Part shown: positions 8,953-17,067 of the stretch, piece by piece | How positions within the stretch are numbered: position 1 is the stretch's first letter | Layout of the letters: each line of letters begins with the position of its first letter | Assembly (NCBI GenBank): GCA_963840925.1 | Contig: CAWJAY010000004.1 | Location: 53,427 to 117,426 of the forward strand | DNA: 64,000 nucleotides | Direction of reading: 5' to 3' | Source: DATAOG01 sp963840925 | GTDB lineage: Bacteria; Pseudomonadota; Alphaproteobacteria; Geminicoccales; Geminicoccaceae | The notes under the pieces: generated by a model | What the model saw: the letters and a program-made list of their open reading frames with translations, nothing else | What the model was told of the DNA's origin: nothing | Databases searched by the model: none | Program-made: the position numbers and the translations under genes

Positions 8953-9927
8953 ATGGCTGTGAATGGCACCCTGAACCTGCCCGCCGTCAGCGTCGTTCTG
9001 CCGACCTACCAGCGGCCGGATCTGTTGCCCCGCGCGGTGGCCAGCGTCCATGCCCAGACGGTCAGCGACTGGGAGCTGATCATTACCGATGACGACGACC
9101 CGCCCGGCGAGACCTGGAGCTATTTGCAGGTCTTGGCGGCTTCGGATGCGCGGGTCCGGATCGCCCGCAACCCCGGTTGGCATGGCCAGTCGGGCAATGT
9201 CAACAACGGGCTGCGGCGCGCCCGCGCGCCCTGGATCAAGCTTCTCTATGACGATGATGTCCTGCACCGGCGGTGCCTGGAGGCGCTGCTGGCCGCGGTT
9301 GCCGGCGACCGCTCGATCGCGCTCGCGGCGTGTCTGGCCGCACGCTGCCGCCCCGGCCGGGCGTCTCGCAACGCCTCAGGCGGCGCGCGGCCTCGCCTCG
9401 AGCGGCTCACCCGCAGCAGCGCTTGCTACGCGATGTACCTGCAGGACCTTGACATCGGCATTCCGACCCAGACCCTAGTCAATCGGGACTGCATCGACCA
9501 AGGCGTGTTGTTCGAGGACCGTCCGGGCCTGGTCAGCTGTGTCGATTGCTGGTGGTTCGCCCGCCTGCTCCAGCACGGCGATCTGCTGCTGGTCAACGAG
9601 CCCCTCATCGAGCAGCACCAGGGCGACCACCCGACGGTCACCGCGAGCGTCGATGACCGGGCGCTGGATGCCGAGTTCCAGGCGCTGCGGGGGCTGCTGT
9701 TCCCGCTGCTCGACCCCGGGCTCAGGCCGCCGCCGGTTGCGGTAGCCAACCAGTCCGTGCGCGTGATCCGCGCCCTTCACCGCCTGAGCCGGCGGCAGCC
9801 CGCCGATGCGCTGCGCCTGGCCGCGACCGCCTGGCACCCGAAGGCATGGTACCTCGCCGCGCGCTGGCTGCTGCGGCGCGCATTCCCCGGCCGCTTCGAG
9901 CTCGTCCCGCGAGAGAAAATTGCCTAG
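8953..9927 (+). CDS. Glycosyltransferase family 2
   Basis: 324 residues from ATG 8953, six bases after the previous stop. The GT-A core is clear: SVVLPTYQRPDLLPRAVASV at residues 14-33, DWELIITDDDD, GNVNNGLRRARAPWIKLLYDDDV with the metal-binding acidic triad near residue 98. The C-terminal third (from about residue 230) is Arg/Ala-rich and may associate with membrane or partners. Likely a sugar-adding enzyme of the polysaccharide pathway; substrate unknown. Confidence 0.87.
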   Translation: MAVNGTLNLPAVSVVLPTYQRPDLLPRAVASVHAQTVSDWELIITDDDDPPGETWSYLQVLAASDARVRIARNPGWHGQSGNVNNGLRRARAPWIKLLYDDDVLHRRCLEALLAAVAGDRSIALAACLAARCRPGRASRNASGGARPRLERLTRSSACYAMYLQDLDIGIPTQTLVNRDCIDQGVLFEDRPGLVSCVDCWWFARLLQHGDLLLVNEPLIEQHQGDHPTVTASVDDRALDAEFQALRGLLFPLLDPGLRPPPVAVANQSVRVIRALHRLSRRQPADALRLAATAWHPKAWYLAARWLLRRAFPGRFELVPREKIA

Positions 9928-9984
9928 ATCCGCCCCCGGGCGCTCGCCGGCAAGCGCGCTTCGAGCGCGATGGAGGCCTGGGCC

Positions 9985-10800
9985 ATGCTGACGATCGGTG
10001 CCGCACCGCGCGCGCTGGCCCACGAGGCTGCCGACCGGGTCCCGGCGCTGGACCGCCTGCGCCGCCGGTTCCGCAACGCCAAGCAGACCCGCCGCATGCA
10101 CCGTTGGCTGGAGGAAGACGAGCGGGCCGAGCGGTTGTATCGGCATTGGATCGGTCCGGACGATCTGGTCTTCGATATCGGCGCGCATATCGGCGCGCGC
10201 TCGAAAGTGTTCGCCCGGCTCGCCCGGAGCGTGGTCGCCGTCGAGCCGGAGCCGGAGGCGCTGGGCTTGCTGCGGCGCCACGCCGGCGGCTGGCCTAATG
10301 TCAGGGTCGAGGCCAGCGCCTGCGGCGCCGAACCGGGTCGCGCCCGCCTGGTGACGCCCTACGCCACCAACCTCGCCTCGCTCTCGCCCGAGCACGTCGC
10401 CGCGGTCCAGCAAAGCGGCCGGTTCGCCGACCTGCGCTGGCGTCGCTGCTGCGAGGTCCCCATCACGACCCTGGACGCGCTGGTCGCTGCGCACGGGCCA
10501 CCCGCATTCGTCAAGATCGACGTCGAAGGCTATGAGCTTGAGGTGCTGAAGGGGTTGTCGCGGCCGGTGCCGGCGCTGAGCTTCGAGATCGTGGCCGAGC
10601 GGCTGAGCGCGGCCGAAGCCTGTGTCGAGCGCCTGGAGACCCTTGGGAGCTATCGGTACGGCTTTTCCGAGGGTGAAACGTTGGAGTTGAGCGTCGAGCA
10701 AATGCGTCCGGCAGCGCTGCTCAGCTGGCTGCACGAGCAATGCCGGCGTTGTCCACGACTGCTCGGCGACGTCTATGCGGTTCAACCAGGCAGCTCTTGA
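9985..10800 (+). CDS. FkbM family methyltransferase
   Basis: 271 residues. I chose ATG 9985 over ATG 9970 because a GGAGG at 9972-9976 sits eight bases upstream. AdoMet motif: LVFDIGAHIGARSKVFA near residue 60, with VVAVEPEPEALGLL. Catalytic signature KIDVEGYELEVLKGLS near residue 175, followed by LSFEIVAE. Length and order match FkbM O-methyltransferases. Second of three FkbM paralogues in the locus; the sequences differ enough that they probably modify different positions or sugars (inference). Confidence 0.85.
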   Translation: MLTIGAAPRALAHEAADRVPALDRLRRRFRNAKQTRRMHRWLEEDERAERLYRHWIGPDDLVFDIGAHIGARSKVFARLARSVVAVEPEPEALGLLRRHAGGWPNVRVEASACGAEPGRARLVTPYATNLASLSPEHVAAVQQSGRFADLRWRRCCEVPITTLDALVAAHGPPAFVKIDVEGYELEVLKGLSRPVPALSFEIVAERLSAAEACVERLETLGSYRYGFSEGETLELSVEQMRPAALLSWLHEQCRRCPRLLGDVYAVQPGSS

Positions 10801-11761
10801 GCCCTGCATTGCTTGGCCAGGTCGCGCAGGCTGGCTTCGAAACTCGATGAGACTAGGCGGAGAACGGAGCGTGCTATTTTGGAACATGCTACGCCAAATG
10901 GTCAAAGCGTATCCATTCTTTCGCGGCCGCGGCGCAATCGTCAACGCTCTGTTCCGTCGATTGACTCTGCCGCCGGGCACGATCGGGCGGCTGAAGAACA
11001 ATCTGGAGATCGAACTGCTGCCGGGGCAGTATTGCTCGAAGGTCGTCTGGGTGTTTGGCCTCGACGAACCGCGCGAGGAGCAGCTATTCACCCGATCGGT
11101 TGCGCCGGATGCCGTCGTGATCGACGTCGGCGCCAATATCGGCCAATACACGTTGCTGGCCGCGAGCGCGGCTGGCCGATCGGGCCAGATCTACGCGTTC
11201 GAGCCCGATCCTTTGAATGCCGACGTGCTCGAGCGCAGCATTGCGCGCAACGGCTTCGGGGCGCGCGTCCACCTGGTGCGGCTCGCGGTCGACGACCGCA
11301 GCCGGCAGGCCATGCTCGAGGTCGCAGGCGACCGCACGCGTAGCCACCTCAGCCGCGACGGGGCGACCCGCGGCCCGGGCGCTGCGATCCCGATCCGCAC
11401 GATCACGCTCGACGACTTTGCCGAGGCGCAGGATCTGAACCGCCTGGATGCGCTGAAGATCGACGCCGAGGGCGCCGATCTCGCGGTCCTGCGCGGCGCC
11501 GAGCGAGTGATCCGGCGCCTGCGGCCCGGCTTGCTGATGGTCGAGCACGATCCCAACTCGCTGCTCGCCCAGGGCGAGCGACCGGAGGCGTTGCCGGCGT
11601 TCGTCGAGGCCCTCGGCTACGACTATCGCTTCGTCAACGCCCGCGGCATTTGCCGGCAGCCGCCGGTCACCGCCGGCAGCCGCGGCGGCAACCTGATCTG
11701 CGCGCCAGCCGACGCAGCCGCCCGATCCGCGGATCATCACCGCCGGTCGCACCCGGCATGA
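10775..11761 (+). CDS. FkbM family methyltransferase
   Basis: Up to 328 residues from ATG 10775, which overlaps the upstream gene by 26 bases; ATG 10847 or ATG 10886 are possible shorter starts and no start has a strong ribosome site. The methyltransferase domain begins near residue 100 with DAVVIDVGANIGQYTLLAA, then YAFEPDPLNADVLERSI, and ends with LKIDAEGADLAVLRGAERV and LLMVEHDPN. The AEG in place of the common VEG or VQG is a conservative change in the FkbM signature. Its stop overlaps the next start (ATGA 11758). Third FkbM gene of the locus. Confidence 0.83.
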   Translation: MRFNQAALEPCIAWPGRAGWLRNSMRLGGERSVLFWNMLRQMVKAYPFFRGRGAIVNALFRRLTLPPGTIGRLKNNLEIELLPGQYCSKVVWVFGLDEPREEQLFTRSVAPDAVVIDVGANIGQYTLLAASAAGRSGQIYAFEPDPLNADVLERSIARNGFGARVHLVRLAVDDRSRQAMLEVAGDRTRSHLSRDGATRGPGAAIPIRTITLDDFAEAQDLNRLDALKIDAEGADLAVLRGAERVIRRLRPGLLMVEHDPNSLLAQGERPEALPAFVEALGYDYRFVNARGICRQPPVTAGSRGGNLICAPADAAARSADHHRRSHPA

Positions 11762-12630
11762 GCAAAGCGCTGAGCGTCATCGTTCTCACTCACAACGAGC
11801 AGCAGAATCTACCGGCCTGCCTTACGAGCCTCCGGACGCTCGACGCTCGCCTGTTTGTCGTCGATTCTGGCAGCACCGATCGCACCCTGGAGATTGCGCG
11901 CGCCGCTGGCTGCCATCTGGTCCTGCACCCGTTCGAGAACTACGCTCGCCAGCGCAACTGGGCGTTCGACCACCTACCGATCGCTACCCCCTGGACGCTC
12001 TGCCTCGATGCCGATGAGCGTCTCACGCCCGAACTCGCCGCCGAGATCGGCGCCCGGGTCAACGAGCCCAAGGCCCGGCACGACGGCTACATGCTGCGCA
12101 AGCGCACGCTCTTCATGGGCCGCTGGATTCGGCACGGCGGCCAGTATCCCGCCTGGCACCTCCGGCTGTTCCGCTCCGGCCACGGCCGCTGCGAGGACCG
12201 GCTCTATGATCAGCATTTCGTCGTCCGCGGCAGCGTCGGGCGGCTCGACGCCGACTACATCGACGTGATCACGAGCGACCTTGGCACCTTCATCGCGCGC
12301 CACAACCGCTGGGCGGAGCTGGAAGCCCGCGAGATCCTGGCGGCGAACCGCGCCGCCTCCGCGCAGCAGGTGATCGCCCGACTGACCGGGACCGCGATCG
12401 AGCGCCGCCGCTTCCTCCGCACCCGCGTCTATCAGAAATTCCCGCTCTTGCTGCGTCCGTTCCTATTCTGGGTTTACGGCTACTTGATCCGCCTGGGCTT
12501 CCTCGATGGCGTGGAAGGGCTGATCTTTCACACGCTGCAGCGCTTTTGGTTTCGCTTTTCTGGTCGATGCCTGGATCTGGGAACTGGAGCGCAGCGCCAG
12601 ATTGGCGGATCGGGCCGGCAGCAGCCCTGA
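11758..12630 (+). CDS. Glycosyltransferase family 2, WaaE/KdtX-like
   Basis: 290 residues from ATG 11758 (ATGA overlap). SVIVLTHNEQQNLPACLTSL at residues 6-25, VVDSGSTDRTLEIA, and WTLCLDADERLTPEL carry the GT-A motifs. The combination of the HNE loop, FENYARQRNWAFD and HGGQYPAWHLRLFRS is that of lipopolysaccharide core beta-glucosyltransferases of the WaaE/KdtX group. It probably acts on a lipid-linked or core sugar at the inner membrane. The last gene of the polysaccharide operon; a 345-base gap follows. Confidence 0.86.
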   Translation: MSKALSVIVLTHNEQQNLPACLTSLRTLDARLFVVDSGSTDRTLEIARAAGCHLVLHPFENYARQRNWAFDHLPIATPWTLCLDADERLTPELAAEIGARVNEPKARHDGYMLRKRTLFMGRWIRHGGQYPAWHLRLFRSGHGRCEDRLYDQHFVVRGSVGRLDADYIDVITSDLGTFIARHNRWAELEAREILAANRAASAQQVIARLTGTAIERRRFLRTRVYQKFPLLLRPFLFWVYGYLIRLGFLDGVEGLIFHTLQRFWFRFSGRCLDLGTGAQRQIGGSGRQQP

Positions 12631-12975
12631 GGCGGGCGACCTCGGGGGCGACCGCCTGGACAGAGTTGCAGTCCGTGGACGGTTGTCCGCGAACTATCGC
12701 CGAACCCGGCAGGGAGAGCCGACATCTGCTCAACCAGAAAACAAAAAAACCTAGGACTGAGGCGAACGGCTGGTGGCCGGCACCCTTTAACCGGGCGAAT
12801 TGCTGTTCCTGGGGCGCATTGCGTTTGTGCTTGATATAGGTATATAGTCCCATCAAATAACTGAATCCACTCTCAGCGCGGAAAAAGCCATGCTGCCAGC
12901 TCGCCCGACAGTTGCTGTCTTCCAGCTGCGCCCCGGGGGGTCGGGAATCGTTCTCGCGGTCGCTGGCGGCGCTCG
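12631..12975 (+). other. Intergenic region after the polysaccharide locus
   Basis: No coding frame with recognisable content. The region becomes A-rich near 12740 and AT-rich near 12830-12860, the part most likely to hold a promoter for the LamG-like gene. No clear terminator hairpin was found after the glycosyltransferase gene. Confidence 0.5.
12819..12848 (+). promoter_or_regulatory. Possible sigma70-type promoter
   Basis: TTGCGT at 12819-12824 and TATAGT at 12843-12848 with an 18-base spacer, lying in the only AT-rich patch of the gap. It would drive the LamG-like gene from a leader of about 120 bases. The match is by eye only. Confidence 0.3.
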
Positions 12976-13707
12976 ATGACCGCGCTGACGCTGAGCTCGC
13001 TCAGCCGGGGTCTCGGCCTCAGCCCGCGCCGCCGCGCGAGCGCCGAGGTGATGCTGCCGATCGTGCAGGCGGGCCTGGTCGCCGAATGGCGCTTCGACGA
13101 CGGCACAGGGCAAGGCCTCGCCGATGCCAGCGGCCACGGTCACCACGGCCAGCTCGGCAGCACCGCGGGCGCGGATGTCAACGATCCGACCTGGCAGGGC
13201 TATGGGCTGAGCTTCGGGGGCGACGACCGGATCGTCCTGCCGAGCGGGTTGATCGCCGGCAACCACGCGATCTCATGGTTCGCGGTGATCACCGCCCATG
13301 CTCCATCCGGTTTCCAGATCGTGGCGCTCGGCGGCACCGAAGGCTTCGCCACCAGCTTTGACCTCGCGTTCAGTGGCACAGCCATTTACGCTGCCATCTA
13401 TTTCGGCACCGTCGTTTCGGCTGCGGCGCCGGCGTTGCCGTTCTCGGCCGCCGGCATCTACGATCCTGCCGGTCCCTCGACCCTGCTCTACCTGAACGGC
13501 GGCTTCGCTCAGAGCAGCCCCTCCGGCCTGACGCCGAACCTGAGCGGCGGCTTCCGGCTCGGGGCGCAGACCGACGGTGCCCTGGCGCTCCAAGGCGGGC
13601 TCGCCTTCGTGACCCTGCACGATATCGCGCTGGCCGCGGGCCAGGTCGCGCAGATGCACGCCTATGCCAAGGCGCTGCTCGCCGGCCGGGGCGTGGCGCT
13701 GCCGTAA
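12976..13707 (+). CDS. LamG-like (concanavalin A-like lectin/glucanase fold) protein
   Basis: 243 residues from ATG 12976. From residue 35 it reads GLVAEWRFDDGTGQGLADASGHGHHGQL, the standard opening of LamG/laminin-G-like jelly-roll domains. Further family features follow, such as LSFGGDDRIVLP and LYLNGGFAQSS, ending with LHDIALAAGQVAQMHAYAKA. There is no obvious signal peptide; the first 34 residues are Arg/Ser-rich. Such domains bind carbohydrate or mediate adhesion, and phage-like structural proteins share them. Standing next to the polysaccharide locus, a surface or sugar-binding role is plausible but not shown. Confidence 0.75.
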   Translation: MTALTLSSLSRGLGLSPRRRASAEVMLPIVQAGLVAEWRFDDGTGQGLADASGHGHHGQLGSTAGADVNDPTWQGYGLSFGGDDRIVLPSGLIAGNHAISWFAVITAHAPSGFQIVALGGTEGFATSFDLAFSGTAIYAAIYFGTVVSAAAPALPFSAAGIYDPAGPSTLLYLNGGFAQSSPSGLTPNLSGGFRLGAQTDGALALQGGLAFVTLHDIALAAGQVAQMHAYAKALLAGRGVALP

Positions 13708-14055
13708 GCCTCCGCGCCCGAAGCGCGTCCTCTGGCGCCTTGAAGGCGCTGCAGGCCGAGGCGGCGGCTCCGGCGCTCGCGATCCTGCCGCCGCCGGTCG
13801 CCTCGACCAAACGAACCCAAGACCGGCTCTGAGCCTGGGCTTCAGCCCTCGCCCTGGCGCTCACGGACAGCTGCCCCTCTCACCAACGAGAGCAGGGCAG
13901 TACCGCGCGGTTAGAAGGGTTGGCCGAGTGCACACTAATGTGACCTGGGTGTGCGGTTGATGCGCGCCTCCAGCACTGCCCATGACGGCTTGCGCGACGT
14001 CCCGCGCGCCCTACGATGGCCGCGGCAAAATCGCCGGCTGGGCGGGAGAGCGCGC
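13708..14055 (+). other. Intergenic region
   Basis: I see no supported gene, terminator or repeat here. The downstream frame is open from 13951, but the first 35 codons have no family similarity, so I treat 13951-14055 as leader. Confidence 0.4.
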
Positions 14056-14967
14056 ATGGGCGAAGCGGTCGGGTTCAAGGGCGTCTATCCGATGCTGTAC
14101 GCGTTCTTCGGCGCCGACGGCGCATTGGATCGCGAGGCGATGCGCCGCCAGGTCGAGCACTGCGTCGCGAGTGGGGTGCACGGGGTCGCGGCGCTCGGGC
14201 TCGGCACCGAGGTCAGGAAGCTCGCGCCCGAGGAGCGCGGCCGGGTCATGGCCTGGGCGGCTGAGGACCTGGGGGGCCGGCTGCCGCTCGCGATCACGGT
14301 GTTCGGGGCGACGCCCGCCGAGCAGATCGGGTTCGTGCGGGCCGCGGCCGAGCGCGGCGCCGACTGGGTGATCCTGCAGCCGCCGCAGACCGGGGCGCCG
14401 ATCACCGAGGACCAGCTGGTCGATTTCTTTGGCGCGGTCGCCGACCAAGCGCCGGTGCCGGTCGCGATCCAGAACGCACCCCAGTACATCGGCGTCGGCC
14501 TGTCGAGCGCCGGGCTCGACCGGCTGCGCCGGCGCCATCCGAACGTGCGCCTGCTCAAGGCCGAGGGCTCGGCGGTCGAGACCCGGGCCCTGATCGAGCT
14601 GACCGAGGGCCGCATGGGCATCTTCCAGGGCCGGGGCGGCATGGAGCTCCCCGACGTGCTCCGCGCGGGCTGCGCCGGCATGATCCCCTCGGTCGAATCC
14701 TGCCACGTCCAGGCGCGGATCTTCGAGCTAATGCTGGCCGGCCAGAGCGCGCAGGAGGTGGAAGCCGAGCGCCTGTACGCCGGGTTGGCGCCCTTGATCC
14801 TGTTCCTGATGCAGTCGGTCGATCAGTTTCTCTGCTATGGCAAGCGGCTGACCGCGGCCAGGCTTGGCCTCGGCGAGGTCCACGACCGCGCGCCGGCCGA
14901 GGCCCCGAGCGCCTTCGGCCTCGACTGCCTCGCCCGCCACGCCCGCGCGCTCGATCGCCTGGTCTGA
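14056..14967 (+). CDS. DHDPS/NAL (DapA) family lyase or aldolase with altered active site
   Basis: 303 residues from ATG 14056 (FKGVYPMLYAFFGADGALD), where the TIM-barrel family similarity begins. The Schiff-base lysine is at residue 168 in VRLLKAEGS. Two other hallmark sites have changed. The Thr-Thr loop normally read as GSTGE or GTTGE is GLGTE near residue 48. The catalytic tyrosine of YNxP is glutamine 139 (AIQNAPQYIG). So it is probably not a true dihydrodipicolinate synthase but a related pyruvate-type lyase or a DHDPS-like dehydratase acting on a sugar acid or keto acid. It stands alone with no lysine-pathway neighbours. Confidence 0.82.
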   Translation: MGEAVGFKGVYPMLYAFFGADGALDREAMRRQVEHCVASGVHGVAALGLGTEVRKLAPEERGRVMAWAAEDLGGRLPLAITVFGATPAEQIGFVRAAAERGADWVILQPPQTGAPITEDQLVDFFGAVADQAPVPVAIQNAPQYIGVGLSSAGLDRLRRRHPNVRLLKAEGSAVETRALIELTEGRMGIFQGRGGMELPDVLRAGCAGMIPSVESCHVQARIFELMLAGQSAQEVEAERLYAGLAPLILFLMQSVDQFLCYGKRLTAARLGLGEVHDRAPAEAPSAFGLDCLARHARALDRLV

Positions 14968-15349
14968 CCCGGGTCGGCGCCACCGCGGGCCCGCGGCCTC
15001 CCGCCCCCCACCAAGTCCTCAGCGTGCGCGCCGACCCCGCAGGTCTCGCCGGGGATGGCAGGCAGGCGATCCAGCTCGGTGACCTCGGCCAGGCATGCGA
15101 GCCACCACATCGCCACCGAAGGGATCAGCTCCGAGCAGGCGGTCGACGCGGCGATCCTCCGGATCAAGCAGATCTCGGGCGAGTAGGCGGGGACGCGGCG
15201 GGCCCCGGATGGGCCGCGGGTCCGGTGGAAAAGAGATCCCAAAAAGGACGTTATGGGATGGGGATGGGGGGACGGCACAGAACCGATTGGAAAGTGCGAA
15301 AATTGTCGCGTCGGGGACCTGATCTGGTTAGGTGTGATGGGGGTGGGAA
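14968..15349 (+). other. Intergenic region with a gene relic
   Basis: Between the DHDPS-family gene and the convergent LivK-type gene. It holds a relic of a solute-binding protein C-terminus at 15097-15186 (listed separately). The remainder, 15190-15349, shows only G-rich, low-complexity sequence without a supported gene. Confidence 0.45.
15097..15186 (+). pseudogene. Relic: C-terminus of an ABC solute-binding protein
   Basis: In this frame the DNA reads SHHIATEGISSEQAVDAAI, continues LRIKQISGE and ends at TAG 15184-15186. This resembles the last residues of family 1 extracellular solute-binding proteins, where GxSxEQAVDEAIARIKQIL is common. No start and no upstream domain remain; the sequence before about 15090 does not continue the protein. 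It is read as the tail of a deleted transporter gene. The match rests on pattern memory, not a search. Confidence 0.5.
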
Positions 15350-16486
15350 TTAGTTTGCCAGATCTTTCGCCGGGGTAAACTCGCCGCCGTTCCAGACGTA
15401 CCAGACATAGGCCTCGTAACCGGTCACATCGCCTTTCTCGTCGAAACCGAGCTGGCCAAGGACCGTCTCGAACTGCGACGTGTGGAGAGCCTCGGCGACC
15501 ACGTCGGGCGTAAACTTGCCAACTCGCTCGACGGCCTGGGCCCAGGCCTGGACGACAGCGTAAGAGCGAAACGTCCCGAGACCGAAGCTGCCGGCATAGC
15601 CCACGGAGGCGAATCGTTCGGACAAAAGAGCGGCGTCGGGACTGGACAACGGGCTCGGCGCGTAGGTCATCAGGGTGCCGTCTGCGGCTGGTCCCGCGAT
15701 TAGAGCGAAATCCTCGCCCCCCACCCCGTCCGGCGCGACGAGTTGCAGGTCATAACCTTGATCCCGCGCCCGGCGAATGATCAGCCCAGCTTCGCGCCGG
15801 AAGCCGGCATAGTACAGCACCTCGACGCCGCGGCGTCGCATTTCGTGGACGATGTCGGAGTATTCTGCCTGGCTGGGCTCAATCGCCTCGAGCATGGTCT
15901 CGGTCACGCCGCGCTCGTTCAGCCGCTTTTTAACCTCTGCGGCAAGTCCTTGGCCGTAGACTGCGCGCTCATGGACGATGGCGATCGGTTTGTCGCCGAA
16001 TCGATCAGCCAGGAGATCGCCGGCGACCCTGCCCTGGACGTCGTCGCGACCGCAGACGCGGAATACGGTCGGGAAGCCTTGGTCGGTCAGCTTCGGGCTG
16101 GTGGAGAACGGTGAAATCATCACGAGACCGGCGTTGGCATAGACTCCCGAGGCAGGAATCGATGCGATCGAGCAGTGATGACCAATCACGAGGGCGACAC
16201 CAGCACTGACGAGCTTTTCCGCCGCTGCGATCGCTTGGTCGGGGTCGCACGCGTCGTCAACTACGAGCATCTTGATCCGCTCGCCAAGTACCCCGCCTTT
16301 GGCGTTGAGGTCCGCGACCGCGCTCTCGGCGCCGACCTGGTTGCTGGCTCCAGCCCAAGCCATATGGCCGGTCAGCGGCGTAGCCAGACCGATCAGAACC
16401 TCGGCCCCAGCGGCGCGCGCGCCGAATGCCGCAACCAAGGCAACACCGACGTATACTCTCCAGCGGATCATGGCGGCCCCGGCCAT
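15350..16486 (-). CDS. Branched-chain amino acid-type ABC substrate-binding protein (LivK-like)
   Basis: 378 residues from 16486 (ATG), or 373 from the internal ATG at 16471, which gives a tidier signal peptide (MIRWRVYVGVALVAAFGARAAGA). The mature part opens with VLIGLATPLTGHMAW and has AAEKLVSAGVALVIGHHCS and PASGVYANAGLVMISPFSTSP, the hallmarks of periplasmic binding protein family 6. It should capture an amino acid, amide or related small molecule in the periplasm for a Liv-type importer. No permease or ATPase genes lie beside it, so partners are elsewhere. Confidence 0.88.
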   Translation of the reverse strand: MAGAAMIRWRVYVGVALVAAFGARAAGAEVLIGLATPLTGHMAWAGASNQVGAESAVADLNAKGGVLGERIKMLVVDDACDPDQAIAAAEKLVSAGVALVIGHHCSIASIPASGVYANAGLVMISPFSTSPKLTDQGFPTVFRVCGRDDVQGRVAGDLLADRFGDKPIAIVHERAVYGQGLAAEVKKRLNERGVTETMLEAIEPSQAEYSDIVHEMRRRGVEVLYYAGFRREAGLIIRRARDQGYDLQLVAPDGVGGEDFALIAGPAADGTLMTYAPSPLSSPDAALLSERFASVGYAGSFGLGTFRSYAVVQAWAQAVERVGKFTPDVVAEALHTSQFETVLGQLGFDEKGDVTGYEAYVWYVWNGGEFTPAKDLAN

Positions 16487-16633
16487 TCACCAGACATTGG
16501 CAAACCAGCTTACGCTCGCACCTGGCCGGCCGCAATGACCGACGGGGTGAAAGAGCCCGCGCCAGGTGCGGCCGGGTGGGCTCCGGTAGGGCCGCTTGAG
16601 ACACGAGGATGGCGGCCTCGTGGTCAGGGGCGC

Positions 16634-16657
16634 AGCCCAGCTTTTCCGGGCTTTTTT
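16634..16657 (+). terminator. Rho-independent terminator-like hairpin
   Basis: AGCCC at 16634-16638 pairs with GGGCT at 16648-16652 across a 9-base loop, followed by a run of T. The stem is only five pairs. No annotated plus-strand gene ends here. Confidence 0.4.
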
Positions 16658-17016
16658 GCCTGAGCGCCCGGCAACGGACGTTGTGAGGTGGGAAAGGCGG
16701 CACCTTGATCTGAGCCGTTGTCCAATGGTTCCAAGGGATCGCACAGTTACGGCGGTGGCTTCAGTGTCGTCCGCTACTGGTGCCCGCTCGATCGCCGTCA
16801 GACCTCCGACCAGGACGGCGATAAAAGATCAGAGCCTCATGACAATCACCTCCGGTCCGTGAGCCGGTCGCGCAGGACTCCGGCGACAGCGGCGAGATCA
16901 CGCGCCACTCGGTCAGATCCGTTTGGTATCGCGCAGCGGCGCGGCTATGCTGCCCTTGAGCGGTCGGCGTCCATAGGGCGAAACCCAAGTTGGTGCGGGA
17001 CACTCTTGAGACCACA

Positions 17017-17041
17017 GTGGGTGCCAATGACCCACTTTTTT
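17017..17041 (+). terminator. Rho-independent terminator-like hairpin
   Basis: GTGGGT at 17017-17022 pairs with ACCCAC at 17030-17035 across a 7-base loop, followed directly by six T. It ends 26 bases before the start of the cyclase gene. It could stop transcription coming from upstream or act as an attenuator in the cyclase leader. Confidence 0.5.
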
Positions 17042-17067
17042 GAGACCGCCGCCGCCGACAACAGCCC

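Larger units (their letters stand above)
16487..17067 (+). other. Intergenic region with two plus-strand terminator-like hairpins
   Basis: No protein-coding frame here looks real; the frames crossing it are low-complexity shadows. It holds two hairpins followed by T-runs on the plus strand (16634-16657 and 17017-17041) although no plus-strand gene lies upstream for more than 1.5 kb apart from the 15097 relic. Small untranslated transcripts are possible. Confidence 0.4.
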
